Assembly (NCBI GenBank): GCA_023393755.1
Contig: JAEXCA010000027.1
Location: 1 to 12,956, forward strand
Source: Actinomycetes bacterium
GTDB lineage: Bacteria > Actinomycetota > Actinomycetes > Propionibacteriales > Propionibacteriaceae
Direction: 5' to 3'
DNA length: 12,956 nt
The stretch's first letter is position 1, and each line of letters opens with the position of its first letter. The notes below the pieces were generated by a model. That model did not search any database. It saw only the letters and a program-made list of their open reading frames with translations, and had not been told where the DNA came from. Made by a program: the position numbers and the translations under genes. Of this stretch, positions 6,002-12,955 are shown one piece after another.

Positions 6002-7550
6002 CGGTGACCTCCCTCTCGTGGTCGGGTGGCCGCTGCGGCCAGGGTGGGGAGACGACCTCGTCGCCGGCCCGGCGCGGCAGGGTCAGGACGAACTGGGCGC
6101 CCTCCCCCGGGCTGCCCCAGGCGGAGAGCAGGCCGCCGTGCAGGCGGGCGTCCTCCAGCGCGATCGACAGGCCCAGCCCGGTCCCGCCCAGCCGCCGGGC
6201 GCGGGCCGGGTCGGCCCGCCAGAACCTGTCGAACACCAGCTTCGCCTGGGACGGCGTCAGCCCGACGCCGTGATCGCGGACCGCGACCGCAACCGCGTCC
6301 TCACTGCCCCGGACGTGCACCCTGATCGGCCGGCGGTCGCCGTGTTCGATCGCGTTGGTCAGCAGGTTGCGGACGATCCGGCGGATCCGGCGGGAGTCCA
6401 CCTCGACCTGGCAGGTGGTCGGGGCATCCAGGGTCAGTTCGGTCCCGAACTCCTCGGCCAGCGGCGCCACCGCCTCCACCTCCTCGGCGACCAGGGCCGC
6501 CAGGTCGATCGGATCGAGCGAGAGCTCCGCCGCGCCGGCATCGAACCGGGAGATCTCCAGCAGGTCGGTCAGCAGCGCCTCGAAGCGATCCAGTTCGGTG
6601 GCCATCAGTTCGGCCGAACGCGCCGTCAGCGGCTCGAAGGACGAGCGGTTGGCGTGCAGCACCTCGGCGGCCATCCGGATCGTGGTCAGCGGCGTGCGCA
6701 GTTCGTGGGAGACGTCGGAGACGAACCGCTGCTGCACCAGCGACAACCCCTCCAGCTCGGAGATCTTGCGGGCCAACTGCTCGGCCATGTGGTTCATCGA
6801 GGTCGCCAGGGAGGCCTGGTCCTCGGTGCCGACCACCGCCATCCGGTCCTCCAGATGGCCGGCTGCCAGTCGCTCGGCCGCCCGACGGGCTGCCCGCACC
6901 GGCTGCAGCACCTGCATCGCGATCAGGTACACGGTCAGCGCCAGGCCGAACAGCAGGAACAGCCCGGTGGCCAGCGTGGCCTGCTGGACGACCGCCAGGG
7001 TCTGTCGCTCCTGCGCGGTCGAGAACACGAAGAACACCGGGTAGGCGACCTGCCCCTGCGCCTGCAGGTTGGTCGCCACCACCAGACCCGGAACCGGCTC
7101 GCGGCCGTCGGTGAACTGGATCAGCGTCGGCGTGCTCCACAGCCCGTCGCCGGCGGCCGCCGTGCTGCGGATGATCACCGGGATGGTGGCCGGGTCGAGC
7201 ACCCGCGGGGCGATCTGGGAGACCGGGGTCTCCACCACCACGAAGTACTGATTGCCGAACTGGCCCCGGTCGGCGGCGGCCCGGGCCAGCTGCGTGATCC
7301 GCTCGTTGACCGAGGTGGTCTGCCGGTCGGTGGAGTTGAGATCGGTCTGCATCTCCTGGATCACCGCCGAGGCCTCGGCGACCGACGCCTGGGTCTTGCC
7401 CTCGATGATCCCCCGGCTGGACTGGTCGAGCAGGAACCACCCGGTCGCCGCCAGGATGGCGATCGACGCGCCGATGGTCAGCACCACCACCCGGAAGGGC
7501 AGGGAGCGGGACCACAGCCGGAACGGCGACAGCCGGGCGAGGGCGTTCAT
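5988..7550 (-). CDS. mtrB: Sensor histidine kinase MtrB
   Basis: A 520-residue membrane kinase that phosphorylates MtrA. Domains from the ATG at 7550: first membrane segment about 20-42 (VVVLTIGASIAILAATGWF), outer sensor region to about 190, second segment about 191-214, HAMP 215-267, HisKA with the phospho-accepting His282 in FVSDVSHELRTPL, N-box RNLLTNAIEH (about 394-403), G1 DHGVGL (426-431), F-box FDRFWR (440-445) and G2 GGTGLGLSI (455-463). All catalytic motifs are intact. A GTG at 7655 opens a longer frame, but it overlaps mtrA by 44 nt and its extra 35 residues are not typical of the family. ATG 7550 has only a weak GGGGA ribosome site. That ATG shares ATGA with the stop of a 22-codon mini-ORF, so coupled translation is likely. 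Confidence 0.95.
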   Translation of the reverse strand: MNALARLSPFRLWSRSLPFRVVVLTIGASIAILAATGWFLLDQSSRGIIEGKTQASVAEASAVIQEMQTDLNSTDRQTTSVNERITQLARAAADRGQFGNQYFVVVETPVSQIAPRVLDPATIPVIIRSTAAAGDGLWSTPTLIQFTDGREPVPGLVVATNLQAQGQVAYPVFFVFSTAQERQTLAVVQQATLATGLFLLFGLALTVYLIAMQVLQPVRAARRAAERLAAGHLEDRMAVVGTEDQASLATSMNHMAEQLARKISELEGLSLVQQRFVSDVSHELRTPLTTIRMAAEVLHANRSSFEPLTARSAELMATELDRFEALLTDLLEISRFDAGAAELSLDPIDLAALVAEEVEAVAPLAEEFGTELTLDAPTTCQVEVDSRRIRRIVRNLLTNAIEHGDRRPIRVHVRGSEDAVAVAVRDHGVGLTPSQAKLVFDRFWRADPARARRLGGTGLGLSIALEDARLHGGLLSAWGSPGEGAQFVLTLPRRAGDEVVSPPWPQRPPDHEREVTDVAP

Positions 7551-7615
7551 GCCGGATCCCCGCGGAGTCGTTCGGGGGAGCGCAGCGGAGGAGAAGAACT
7601 CCGTTGGGTGCTCAT
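7547..7615 (-). CDS. 22-codon mini-ORF bridging mtrA and mtrB (uncertain)
   Basis: Its ATG at 7615 overlaps the mtrA TGA as ATGA, and its own TGA (7547-7549) overlaps the mtrB ATG as ATGA. The peptide starts MSTQRSSSPPLRSPERLRG and matches no family I know. Codon choice (TCT, TCT, CCT, AGT) is unlike the neighbours and argues against selection for protein. It may work as a coupling bridge that lets ribosomes re-start from mtrA into mtrB across the 61-nt gap, whatever its peptide. It could also be chance. Confidence 0.35.
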   Translation of the reverse strand: MSTQRSSSPPLRSPERLRGDPA

Positions 7616-8325
7616 GCGGCCGGTCGAGGTTCTCCCGCGCGATAGCCCACCCCACGAACCGTCACGATGATCTCCGGGCGCTCCGGGTCGCGTTCCACCT
7701 TGGAACGCAGCCGCTGGACGTGGACGTTGACCAGCCGGGTGTCGCTGGCGTGCCGGTAGCCCCAGACCTCCTGCAGCAGCACCTCGCGGGTGAACGCCTG
7801 GCGCGGCTTGCGGGCCAGCGCCAGCAGCAGGTCGAACTCCAGCGGGGTGAGCGAGATCTCCTGCTCGCCGCGGCGGACGGTGTGCTCGTCCACCCGGATG
7901 GTGATGTCACCGATCCGCAGCACGTCGTCGGTGGCCTCGGTCCGGACGTGGCGGCGCAGCCGGGTCTTGATCCGGGCGACCAGCTCCTGGGTCTTGAACG
8001 GCTTGGCGACGTAGTCGTCGGCGCCGGCCTCCAGCCCGTGCACCACGTCGGTGGTGTCCGACTTCGCGGTCAGCATCACGATCGGGACGCCGGACTCGGC
8101 CCGGATGTCGCGGCAGACGTCCACGCCGTCGCGGCCGGGCAGCATCAGGTCGAGCAGCACCAGGTCGGGCCGGTACTCCCGGAAGGCGTCCACGGCGGTG
8201 TCCCCCAGGTGGCACAGCCTGGCGTGGAAGCCCTCCGACCGCAGCACGATGTCGAGCATCTCGGCCAGGGCCTGATCGTCGTCGATCACGAGGACGCGGG
8301 GCGGACCGTCATGGACTTCGGACAT
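7612..8325 (-). CDS. mtrA: Response regulator MtrA (OmpR family)
   Basis: A 237-residue OmpR/PhoB-type DNA-binding regulator. The receiver domain (10-125) has the acidic pocket DDD at 15-17, phospho-acceptor Asp59 in LVLLDLMLPG, Thr86 and Lys108 (AKPF). The winged-helix output domain (about 133-231) has LTPLEFDLLLALA, the recognition region RLVNVHVQRLRSKVE and the closing wing TVRGVGYRAGE. The high match to mycobacterial MtrA motifs and the mtrB-lpqB context make this firm. MtrA controls cell division, wall and replication genes in actinobacteria. ATG 8325 is chosen because GGGAGG lies 7 nt upstream; the TTG codon just before it is less likely. It is 66 bp downstream of yqgE and has its own promoter-like sequence. 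Confidence 0.97.
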   Translation of the reverse strand: MSEVHDGPPRVLVIDDDQALAEMLDIVLRSEGFHARLCHLGDTAVDAFREYRPDLVLLDLMLPGRDGVDVCRDIRAESGVPIVMLTAKSDTTDVVHGLEAGADDYVAKPFKTQELVARIKTRLRRHVRTEATDDVLRIGDITIRVDEHTVRRGEQEISLTPLEFDLLLALARKPRQAFTREVLLQEVWGYRHASDTRLVNVHVQRLRSKVERDPERPEIIVTVRGVGYRAGEPRPAA

Positions 8326-8332
8326 CAACCAC

Positions 8333-8338
8333 CCTCCC
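8333..8338 (-). promoter_or_regulatory. Ribosome binding site of mtrA
   Basis: GGGAGG on the minus strand, 7 nt before the ATG at 8325. It favours that ATG over the preceding in-frame TTG. Confidence 0.75.
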
Positions 8339-8358
8339 TTGGTAGCCCGACGTCCCCG

Positions 8359-8366
8359 AGTGTAAC
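8359..8366 (-). promoter_or_regulatory. Possible mtrA promoter -10 with overlapping GTAAC
   Basis: TACACT (8364-8359, minus strand) matches the TANNNT -10 pattern and would give a leader of roughly 25 to 30 nt before the mtrA ATG. No convincing -35 is present. The same bases read GTAAC on the plus strand (8362-8366), the core of the repeats found at amtB, so autoregulation by MtrA is possible. Only a single copy is present. Confidence 0.4.
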
Positions 8367-8391
8367 GCCGCCGCCCCAGGCACAGGCGGGA

Positions 8392-8952
8392 TCAGTTGGA
8401 GTCGGCATCGGGCGTCCAGGTCGAGAACAGGGCCAGGTTGCCGCCCTGGCGGCGCAGCACCCGGCGCCACAGGGTGGCCGGATCGGGGTCGAAGGCGTCG
8501 CCCTCCTGGGAGGGCACCGGGTACCACATCCCCGCGGCCAGTTCGGCCTCCAGTTGGCCGGCGTCCCAGCCGGCATAGCCGGCGAAGATCCGCAGTTCGC
8601 GGTAGCCGCCCTCGGTGATCTCCACCGGGGTGTCGAGGTTGAGCAGCCCCACCGGGCCGTGCAGCCGCCGCCAGCCGGGCGGCTCGTCGTCCGGATCGAG
8701 CGGACGGGCCAGGCAGATCGCCCCCTGCTGCGAGACCGGCCCGCCGTCGAACAGCGCCCGGGGCACGCTGACCAGGTGTTCCCACTGCGGCAGGGCGCGG
8801 GAGAGTTCGATCTGGGAGACCCGGTTGAGCACGACGCCGACGGTTCCGTTCTCGTCCGCGTCCAGCAGCAGCACGACGGTGCCGTCGAAGACCCCGTCCG
8901 ACAGCGCCACGCTGGCCACCAGGAGCGTCCCCGGCCCGATGCCGACCTCCAT
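8392..8952 (-). CDS. YqgE/AlgH family protein
   Basis: A 186-residue DUF179 (YqgE/AlgH) protein. Seen: the N-terminal GTLLVASVALSDGVFDGTVVLLLDADENG block, VGVVLNR at about 38-44, GGPVSQQG near 70-77, and the late RIFAGYAGWDAGQLEAELAAGMW and LFSTWTPDA blocks. Length is normal. The molecular function is not established; AlgH is tied to alginate regulation in Pseudomonas, which need not apply here. The ATG at 8952 is chosen over a GTG at 8979 because AGGAGG lies 5 nt upstream of it. It sits between the UvrA-like gene (51 bp upstream) and mtrA (66 bp downstream), all on one strand. Confidence 0.93.
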   Translation of the reverse strand: MEVGIGPGTLLVASVALSDGVFDGTVVLLLDADENGTVGVVLNRVSQIELSRALPQWEHLVSVPRALFDGGPVSQQGAICLARPLDPDDEPPGWRRLHGPVGLLNLDTPVEITEGGYRELRIFAGYAGWDAGQLEAELAAGMWYPVPSQEGDAFDPDPATLWRRVLRRQGGNLALFSTWTPDADSN

Positions 8953-8957
8953 CCCCA

Positions 8958-8963
8958 CCTCCT
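8958..8963 (-). promoter_or_regulatory. Ribosome binding site deciding the yqgE start
   Basis: AGGAGG on the minus strand, 5 nt before the ATG at 8952. It places the start nine codons inside the longest open frame. Confidence 0.75.
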
Positions 8964-8983
8964 GCCCCCAGTCTGGCACGACC

Positions 8984-8998
8984 GGACGGGCACCGTCC
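8984..8998 (-). terminator. Small hairpin after the UvrA-like gene
   Basis: GGACGG-TGC-CCGTCC on the minus strand is a perfect 6-bp stem with a 3-nt loop. It starts 5 nt past the stop of the UvrA-like gene and lies 31 nt before the yqgE start. It has no T-tract. It may partly separate the two genes; readthrough is possible. Confidence 0.35.
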
Positions 8999-9003
8999 CG
9001 CCT

Positions 9004-11334
9004 TCAGTCGCGCGGCGCAGCGGCGACCGCCAGCGCCCGCCCGGTGAGCGAGTCGGTGGCCTCCAGCAGCGCCCGGGGCGGGCCGGAGAACAGCAGCCGT
9101 CCGCCGTCGGAACCGGCTCCCGGGCCGATGTCGATCACGTGGTCAACCCGGGCGACCACCCGCAGGTTGTGCTCGACCACGACCAGGGTGGCTCCGGCCC
9201 CGATCAGGTCGTCGAACAGCTGGTTGATCCGGTCGACGTCGCCGGGGTGCAGGCCGGTGGTGGGCTCGTCCAGCACGATCCGCTCGGCCGCCAGGTCGCG
9301 GGTGGCGCCCAGGTGCTGGGCGAGCAGCAGCCGCTGCCGTTCCCCACCGGAGAAGGTGTCCAGCGACTGGCCGACCGCGGTGTAGCCCAGCCCCACCCGT
9401 TCCAGCCAGCCCATCGTCGCCACGATCGCGGGGTGGTCGGGGAACAGCCCGGCCACGGCGCCGGCTGTCATCCGCAGCACGTCGGCGATGGTGCGCCCGT
9501 CCAGCGTCACCGCCAGCGCGGTGGGGTTGAACCGTTCGCCGTTGCAGACATCGCAGGGGGTGGCGACGTCGTCCAGGAAGGCGAGCTCGGTGGTGATGTA
9601 GCCCTTGCCCTTGCAGGCCGGGCAACCGCCCTTGGAGTTGAAGCTGAACCAGGCGGGCTCCAGGCCGGAGACGGCCGCGAAGGCCTCCCGCACCTCGTCG
9701 GCCACACCCAGCGCGCTCAGCGAGGTGGAACGGACGCCGCCACGCAGCGGATCCTGGCCCACCACGGTGAACTCGCGGTGCTGCCTGGGCAACTCCACGG
9801 TGGCGAAGGAACTCTTCCCCGAACCGGCCACCCCGGTGACCGCGGTCAGCGCGCCGAGCGGCACCTCGACGTCGAAGCCGGTCAGGTTGTGGGCGCGGGC
9901 GTTGTGGACCAGCACGCTCCCCCGCGGTCGCCGCACTGTCTGCTTGACCACCAGCGGACGGGACAGCAGCCGGCCGGTCAGGGTGTCGCTCTGCCGCAGT
10001 TCCTGCGGGGTGCCCTCGAACTGGATCCGGCCGCCGTCCGCCCCGGCGCCCGGGCCGACATCGACGACGTGGTCGGCCATCGCGATCACCTGCGGGTGGT
10101 GTTCGACAACCAGGATGGTGTTGCCGGCGTCCCGCAGCCGCAGCAGCAGCTTGTTGAGCCGCTGCACGTCGGCCGGGTGCAGGCCGGTGGAGGGTTCGTC
10201 GAAGACATAGGTGACGTCGGTCAGCGCGCTGCCGAGGTGCCGGACGATCTTGACCCGCTGCGCCTCACCGCCCGACAGCGTCCCCGACGGCCGGTCCAGC
10301 GACAGGTAGCCCAGCCCGACCGAGAGCAGCGCGTCCAGGGTGCGACGGACGCCGACCAGGGCGGGTTCCACCCGTGGGTCGTCCAGGTCGCCCACCACCT
10401 CACGCAGTTCGCTGACCGACAGCGCCGTCCAGTCCACGATCGAGCGGCCCTCGATCAGGCTGGCCCGGGCCGCCTCGTTGAGCCGAGCACCATCACAGGC
10501 CGAGCAGGTCCGCTGGGTGGTGAGCCGGTCCAGTTCCTCCTTCACCGAGGCGGAGATCTTCGACGGCCGGTTCTTGACGTAGACATCGCGCATCCGGGTG
10601 ACCACGCCGTCGAACCTGGCGGTCTTGGGGAACCGCGGGTCGGGGTTGGGCAGCTTGAACTGCTCGGCGTAGAGGAAGAGCTCCAGCTCCTCGGGGGTGT
10701 AGTCCTTCAGCGGCTTCTTCCGGTCGAACAGGCCGCAGTAGGCGAATCGCTTCCAGCGGTAGACCTTGGGCCGAAACTGGCTGAACCGCACCGGCCCCTC
10801 GTCGATGTTCTTCTCCGGGTCGATCAGCTCGTCAATATCGATGTCGACCACCGTGCCCAGACCCTCGCACTCCGGGCACATCCCGGCCGGGTCGTTGAAC
10901 GAGTAGGAGGGCGAGTAGCCGGCCGACGGCTCCCCCACCCGGGAGAAGATCAGCCGCAGCAGCGGCGCGATATCGGACGCGGTCGCCACCGTCGACCGGG
11001 CATTACCGGTGAACCGGCGCTGGTCGATGAACGCCGTGAAGGTCAGCCCGGCCATCGACTGCACCTCCGGCGCCGGCCACTGCGGCAGCCGGTTGCGCAC
11101 GAAGCTGGGATAGGTGTCGTTGACCAGCCGCTGCGCCTCGGCGGCGATGGTGTCCAGCACCAGCGAGGACTTGCCCGAGCCGGAGACCCCGGTGACCACC
11201 GTGAGCGCCTGCTTCGGCAGATCCACCGAGACATTCCGCAGGTTGTTGGTGCTTGCGCGGACGACCCGGATCACGCCCTGGTTGGAAGCCATGGCGTTCA
11301 TGGTAGATCCCGACCCGGACGACCCGGCCCTCAC
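9004..11334 (-). CDS. Short UvrA-like twin ATPase (DrrC type)
   Basis: A 776-residue UvrA relative with two ABC modules. First Walker A GVSGSGKSS (49-57), first signature LSGGEAQR (353-360), first Walker B VFDEPSTGLHP (377-387). Second Walker A GVAGSGKSS (501-509), signature FSGGERQR (661-668), Walker B VLDEPTTGLHP (687-697). Zinc cysteines are at CPEC 153-156 with CSAC 277-280, and CPAC 571-574 with CDVC 594-597. True UvrA has about 950 residues; this protein is short between the first Walker A and first signature, where UvrB contact lies. It resembles DrrC of the daunorubicin producer, thought to free drug-bound DNA. It may therefore act on DNA adducts without UvrB. GTG 11334 is chosen for an AGGAGG 8 nt upstream; ATGs at 11301 and 11292 are alternatives. 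Family is firm, substrate unknown. Confidence 0.92.
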   Translation of the reverse strand: MRAGSSGSGSTMNAMASNQGVIRVVRASTNNLRNVSVDLPKQALTVVTGVSGSGKSSLVLDTIAAEAQRLVNDTYPSFVRNRLPQWPAPEVQSMAGLTFTAFIDQRRFTGNARSTVATASDIAPLLRLIFSRVGEPSAGYSPSYSFNDPAGMCPECEGLGTVVDIDIDELIDPEKNIDEGPVRFSQFRPKVYRWKRFAYCGLFDRKKPLKDYTPEELELFLYAEQFKLPNPDPRFPKTARFDGVVTRMRDVYVKNRPSKISASVKEELDRLTTQRTCSACDGARLNEAARASLIEGRSIVDWTALSVSELREVVGDLDDPRVEPALVGVRRTLDALLSVGLGYLSLDRPSGTLSGGEAQRVKIVRHLGSALTDVTYVFDEPSTGLHPADVQRLNKLLLRLRDAGNTILVVEHHPQVIAMADHVVDVGPGAGADGGRIQFEGTPQELRQSDTLTGRLLSRPLVVKQTVRRPRGSVLVHNARAHNLTGFDVEVPLGALTAVTGVAGSGKSSFATVELPRQHREFTVVGQDPLRGGVRSTSLSALGVADEVREAFAAVSGLEPAWFSFNSKGGCPACKGKGYITTELAFLDDVATPCDVCNGERFNPTALAVTLDGRTIADVLRMTAGAVAGLFPDHPAIVATMGWLERVGLGYTAVGQSLDTFSGGERQRLLLAQHLGATRDLAAERIVLDEPTTGLHPGDVDRINQLFDDLIGAGATLVVVEHNLRVVARVDHVIDIGPGAGSDGGRLLFSGPPRALLEATDSLTGRALAVAAAPRD

Positions 11335-11342
11335 CGGGCAGA

Positions 11343-11348
11343 CCTCCT
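11343..11348 (-). promoter_or_regulatory. Ribosome binding site supporting the GTG start of the UvrA-like gene
   Basis: AGGAGG on the minus strand, 8 nt before GTG 11334. Neither downstream ATG (11301, 11292) has a comparable site. Confidence 0.6.
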
Positions 11349-11380
11349 CGGTTGCGAAACATTGGAGTCCCCCTCCCCCA

Positions 11381-11396
11381 CGTGCCGACGGGCACG
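11381..11396. other. Small hairpin in the gap before the UvrA-like gene
   Basis: CGTGCC-GACG-GGCACG is a perfect 6-bp stem with a 4-nt loop, about 50 bp upstream of the UvrA-like start. It could be a leader structure or an operator dyad. The rest of the gap from 11335 to 11539 holds the 15-bp inverted repeat and no convincing gene. Confidence 0.3.
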
Positions 11397-11452
11397 CCGC
11401 ACTGCCAAGCGATTCTCCTAGACAACCACCGATCGATGCGCGAGCACGATCC

Positions 11453-11520
11453 CTGAGCTTGACGAAGGGTCGGATAGCCCCTAGTCAAAGCGAGTTTGTA
11501 CGAGGCTTCGTCAAGCTCAG
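11453..11520. repeat. 15-bp perfect inverted repeat downstream of the HNH gene
   Basis: CTGAGCTTGACGAAG (11453-11467) and its exact complement CTTCGTCAAGCTCAG (11506-11520) are separated by 38 bp. The motif resembles the GAGCTTG-TCGAAG type of dispersed intergenic repeat common in actinobacterial genomes. It lies 20 bp past the HNH stop, so it may act as a terminator stem, a REP-like element or the end of an inserted segment. Confidence 0.7.
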
Positions 11521-11539
11521 CCATCGTTTCAGCGTTTCC

Positions 11540-12832
11540 CTAGGGCCGGTAGCGGTGGTTGCGTTGCCAGCCTGACCCTCGATCCACTTCGGCACGCCCG
11601 TCGGCTGTTCGTCGGAATCGCCATCGGTGTTGGTGAGCATCGTGATGATGCGCTGAGCACAGCAGGTAGCCCTCATCAAGGTTCGTTTTCCCACCCTCGG
11701 CGAACGGTAATCCGCCATGATGCGCTTCACACCACGCCGGCGGCCGGTCACAGCCGGGTGCGACACACCCACCATCCATCACCGCCAACGCATCCCGCTG
11801 CGCCGAACTGAACAACCGCTGGCTCCTGCCCAGATCCACCGGAACCCCGGCCCCACCCAACACCGCAGGCAGAATCTGCTGAGTACACGCCAACCGGCGC
11901 AGTTCCGTCACCGAGAGCCGTTCCCCGGTCGCCAGTGTCCCGGCGGCGATCCCGGTGCGCAGTTTCGCCTCCTCAATCGTGATCACAATCCGCGCCGGCG
12001 TCCCACCACTGGTGGGGAGCTTGTCGGTGGGCAAGTGTTCGATCAAGGCCATGAACGCCTGGCCAGCCTTCTGGTCGTACGGCTTGTCATTCTCGGCTTC
12101 GACTCGGGCACGCTCCACCCGGGACAGTCCGTCGTCCAAGTGGGTGCGACGCGGCGCGGCGAACGCATCAATCACCGTCTTCAACATCCGCGCCTGCAAC
12201 TCCGGCAGCCTGAACCGGCCAGCCCACGTCCCGTCGCCCTTATCCCACAAGCTCAACGACGCCACACTCCGGGCGTGAGCCTCTCGCTTCTCCAACAGGC
12301 CGTTCTCGCGCGCATCGACAGTCTCGGGAGGTTCGTTCAACTCGGTGATCCGCCGCGCCCGGGTCTGCAGGTCTTTCGGCGACAACGTTTTCGCATCAGC
12401 AATCAACTGCCGCTCAGCCGACCGGCGCTGTTCACCCGTGCTCCCTTCAGGTAGCCGCAACAGCGCTTCACCGATCAGCACCGCATGACGCTGCGAAATC
12501 TGACCTTCCGCCGCGGCCTGCTCCGCCACGCCTGCGGCGAGCAGCGCCCGTCCGTCCTTGATCTCCCGATGCGCAGCGGCCGTGTCCAGGCCGAAATCCC
12601 CAGCCAACACCTGGCTAGCCTGCCTGGTCGGCACCAGCCGGTCCACCGCCCGCACCGCCGCAGTCACATGCGTCCGCAGCATGGATTCCACCTTGCGCAG
12701 CCGCGCTGCGGTCCGCCTGGCTTGGGCCGGGGTTTGAGTGGCGTAACTGGGTAGTGGGATCGCGGCCAGCACGGCTTCCAACTGATCAAGCTGGCTGTCC
12801 AACAGCGGCTCTTCCACAGGCTGCGCGACCAC
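11540..12832 (-). CDS. DUF222-HNH endonuclease, 13E12 repeat family
   Basis: A 430-residue protein with an N-terminal DUF222 domain (about 20-330, alpha-helical with many Arg/Glu) and a C-terminal HNH nuclease domain. HNH region: Cys356 and Cys361 in CVAPGCDRPPAWCEAHH, His371-His372, Asn384 (KTNLDE), Cys392, and His395-His396 in LLCSAHHHDAHQHRW. The catalytic set appears complete. Such proteins occur in many copies per actinobacterial genome; their function is unproven, and mobility or DNA-damage roles have been suggested. GTG 12832 is chosen: it follows a GGGGGTGG-rich ribosome site and lies 22 bp after the LexA-like box. A longer frame from 12904 would translate through the promoter. Base composition looks less GC-rich than the neighbours, so transfer is possible. 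Confidence 0.9.
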   Translation of the reverse strand: MVAQPVEEPLLDSQLDQLEAVLAAIPLPSYATQTPAQARRTAARLRKVESMLRTHVTAAVRAVDRLVPTRQASQVLAGDFGLDTAAAHREIKDGRALLAAGVAEQAAAEGQISQRHAVLIGEALLRLPEGSTGEQRRSAERQLIADAKTLSPKDLQTRARRITELNEPPETVDARENGLLEKREAHARSVASLSLWDKGDGTWAGRFRLPELQARMLKTVIDAFAAPRRTHLDDGLSRVERARVEAENDKPYDQKAGQAFMALIEHLPTDKLPTSGGTPARIVITIEEAKLRTGIAAGTLATGERLSVTELRRLACTQQILPAVLGGAGVPVDLGRSQRLFSSAQRDALAVMDGGCVAPGCDRPPAWCEAHHGGLPFAEGGKTNLDEGYLLCSAHHHDAHQHRWRFRRTADGRAEVDRGSGWQRNHRYRP

Positions 12833-12853
12833 GTCCCCACCCCCTTCACCATT

Positions 12854-12869
12854 TCGAACTAGTGTTCTA
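12854..12869 (-). promoter_or_regulatory. LexA (SOS) box upstream of the HNH gene
   Basis: The plus strand reads TCGAACTAGTGTTCTA, which carries the CGAAC-n4-GTTC core of Gram-positive and mycobacterial SOS boxes. The outer TCGA...TNGA symmetry is kept apart from one base. It abuts the -10 and would cover the transcription start, a classical repressor position. 13E12-family genes of M. tuberculosis are reported to carry such boxes. Confidence 0.8.
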
Positions 12870-12898
12870 ATCTTACTCCCGCTTGTGATACCCCGCAA
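12870..12898 (-). promoter_or_regulatory. Promoter of the HNH gene
   Basis: On the minus strand -35 TTGCGG (12898-12893) and -10 TAAGAT (12875-12870) are 17 bp apart, the ideal spacing for a housekeeping sigma factor. The LexA box follows the -10 immediately. Confidence 0.7.
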
Positions 12899-12909
12899 CC
12901 CCAAAACCA

Positions 12910-12955
12910 GTTATCAACAGGCAAATGAGAGGGGTAGAACCACCCTGTGGATAAC
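12910..12955. repeat. Inverted pair of DnaA-box-like sequences upstream of the HNH promoter
   Basis: GTTATCAACAGG (12910-12921) faces CCTGTGGATAAC (12944-12955): a 12-bp inverted repeat with one mismatch and a 22-bp spacer. The right arm contains a perfect TTATCCACA (minus strand, 12954-12946). The left arm contains TTATCAACA, one base off. It could be a DnaA-binding pair, an operator or the border of an inserted unit. Confidence 0.55.

Noticed and set aside
3692..6007. A plus-strand open frame of 771 codons antisense to comF and lpqB
   Set aside because: Low-complexity composition typical of a shadow frame; the minus-strand genes have clear motifs.
7551..7655. Longer mtrB start at GTG 7655
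   Set aside because: It would overlap mtrA by 44 nt, and its extra 35 residues lack family likeness.
7252..11421. A plus-strand open frame of 1389 codons across mtrB, mtrA, yqgE and the UvrA-like gene
   Set aside because: It is antisense to four well-recognised genes, is rich in His/Arg/Gly/Gln as expected of a GC-rich antisense frame, and contains no recognisable domain.
11003..11524. A minus-strand frame of 173 codons in the gap between the HNH and UvrA-like genes
   Set aside because: Half of it is a shadow of the UvrA-like gene and the rest runs through the inverted repeat; no domain is seen.
12833..12904. Longer HNH start at 12904
   Set aside because: The reading frame would pass through the LexA box and the -10/-35 promoter; GTG 12832 fits DUF222 proteins better.
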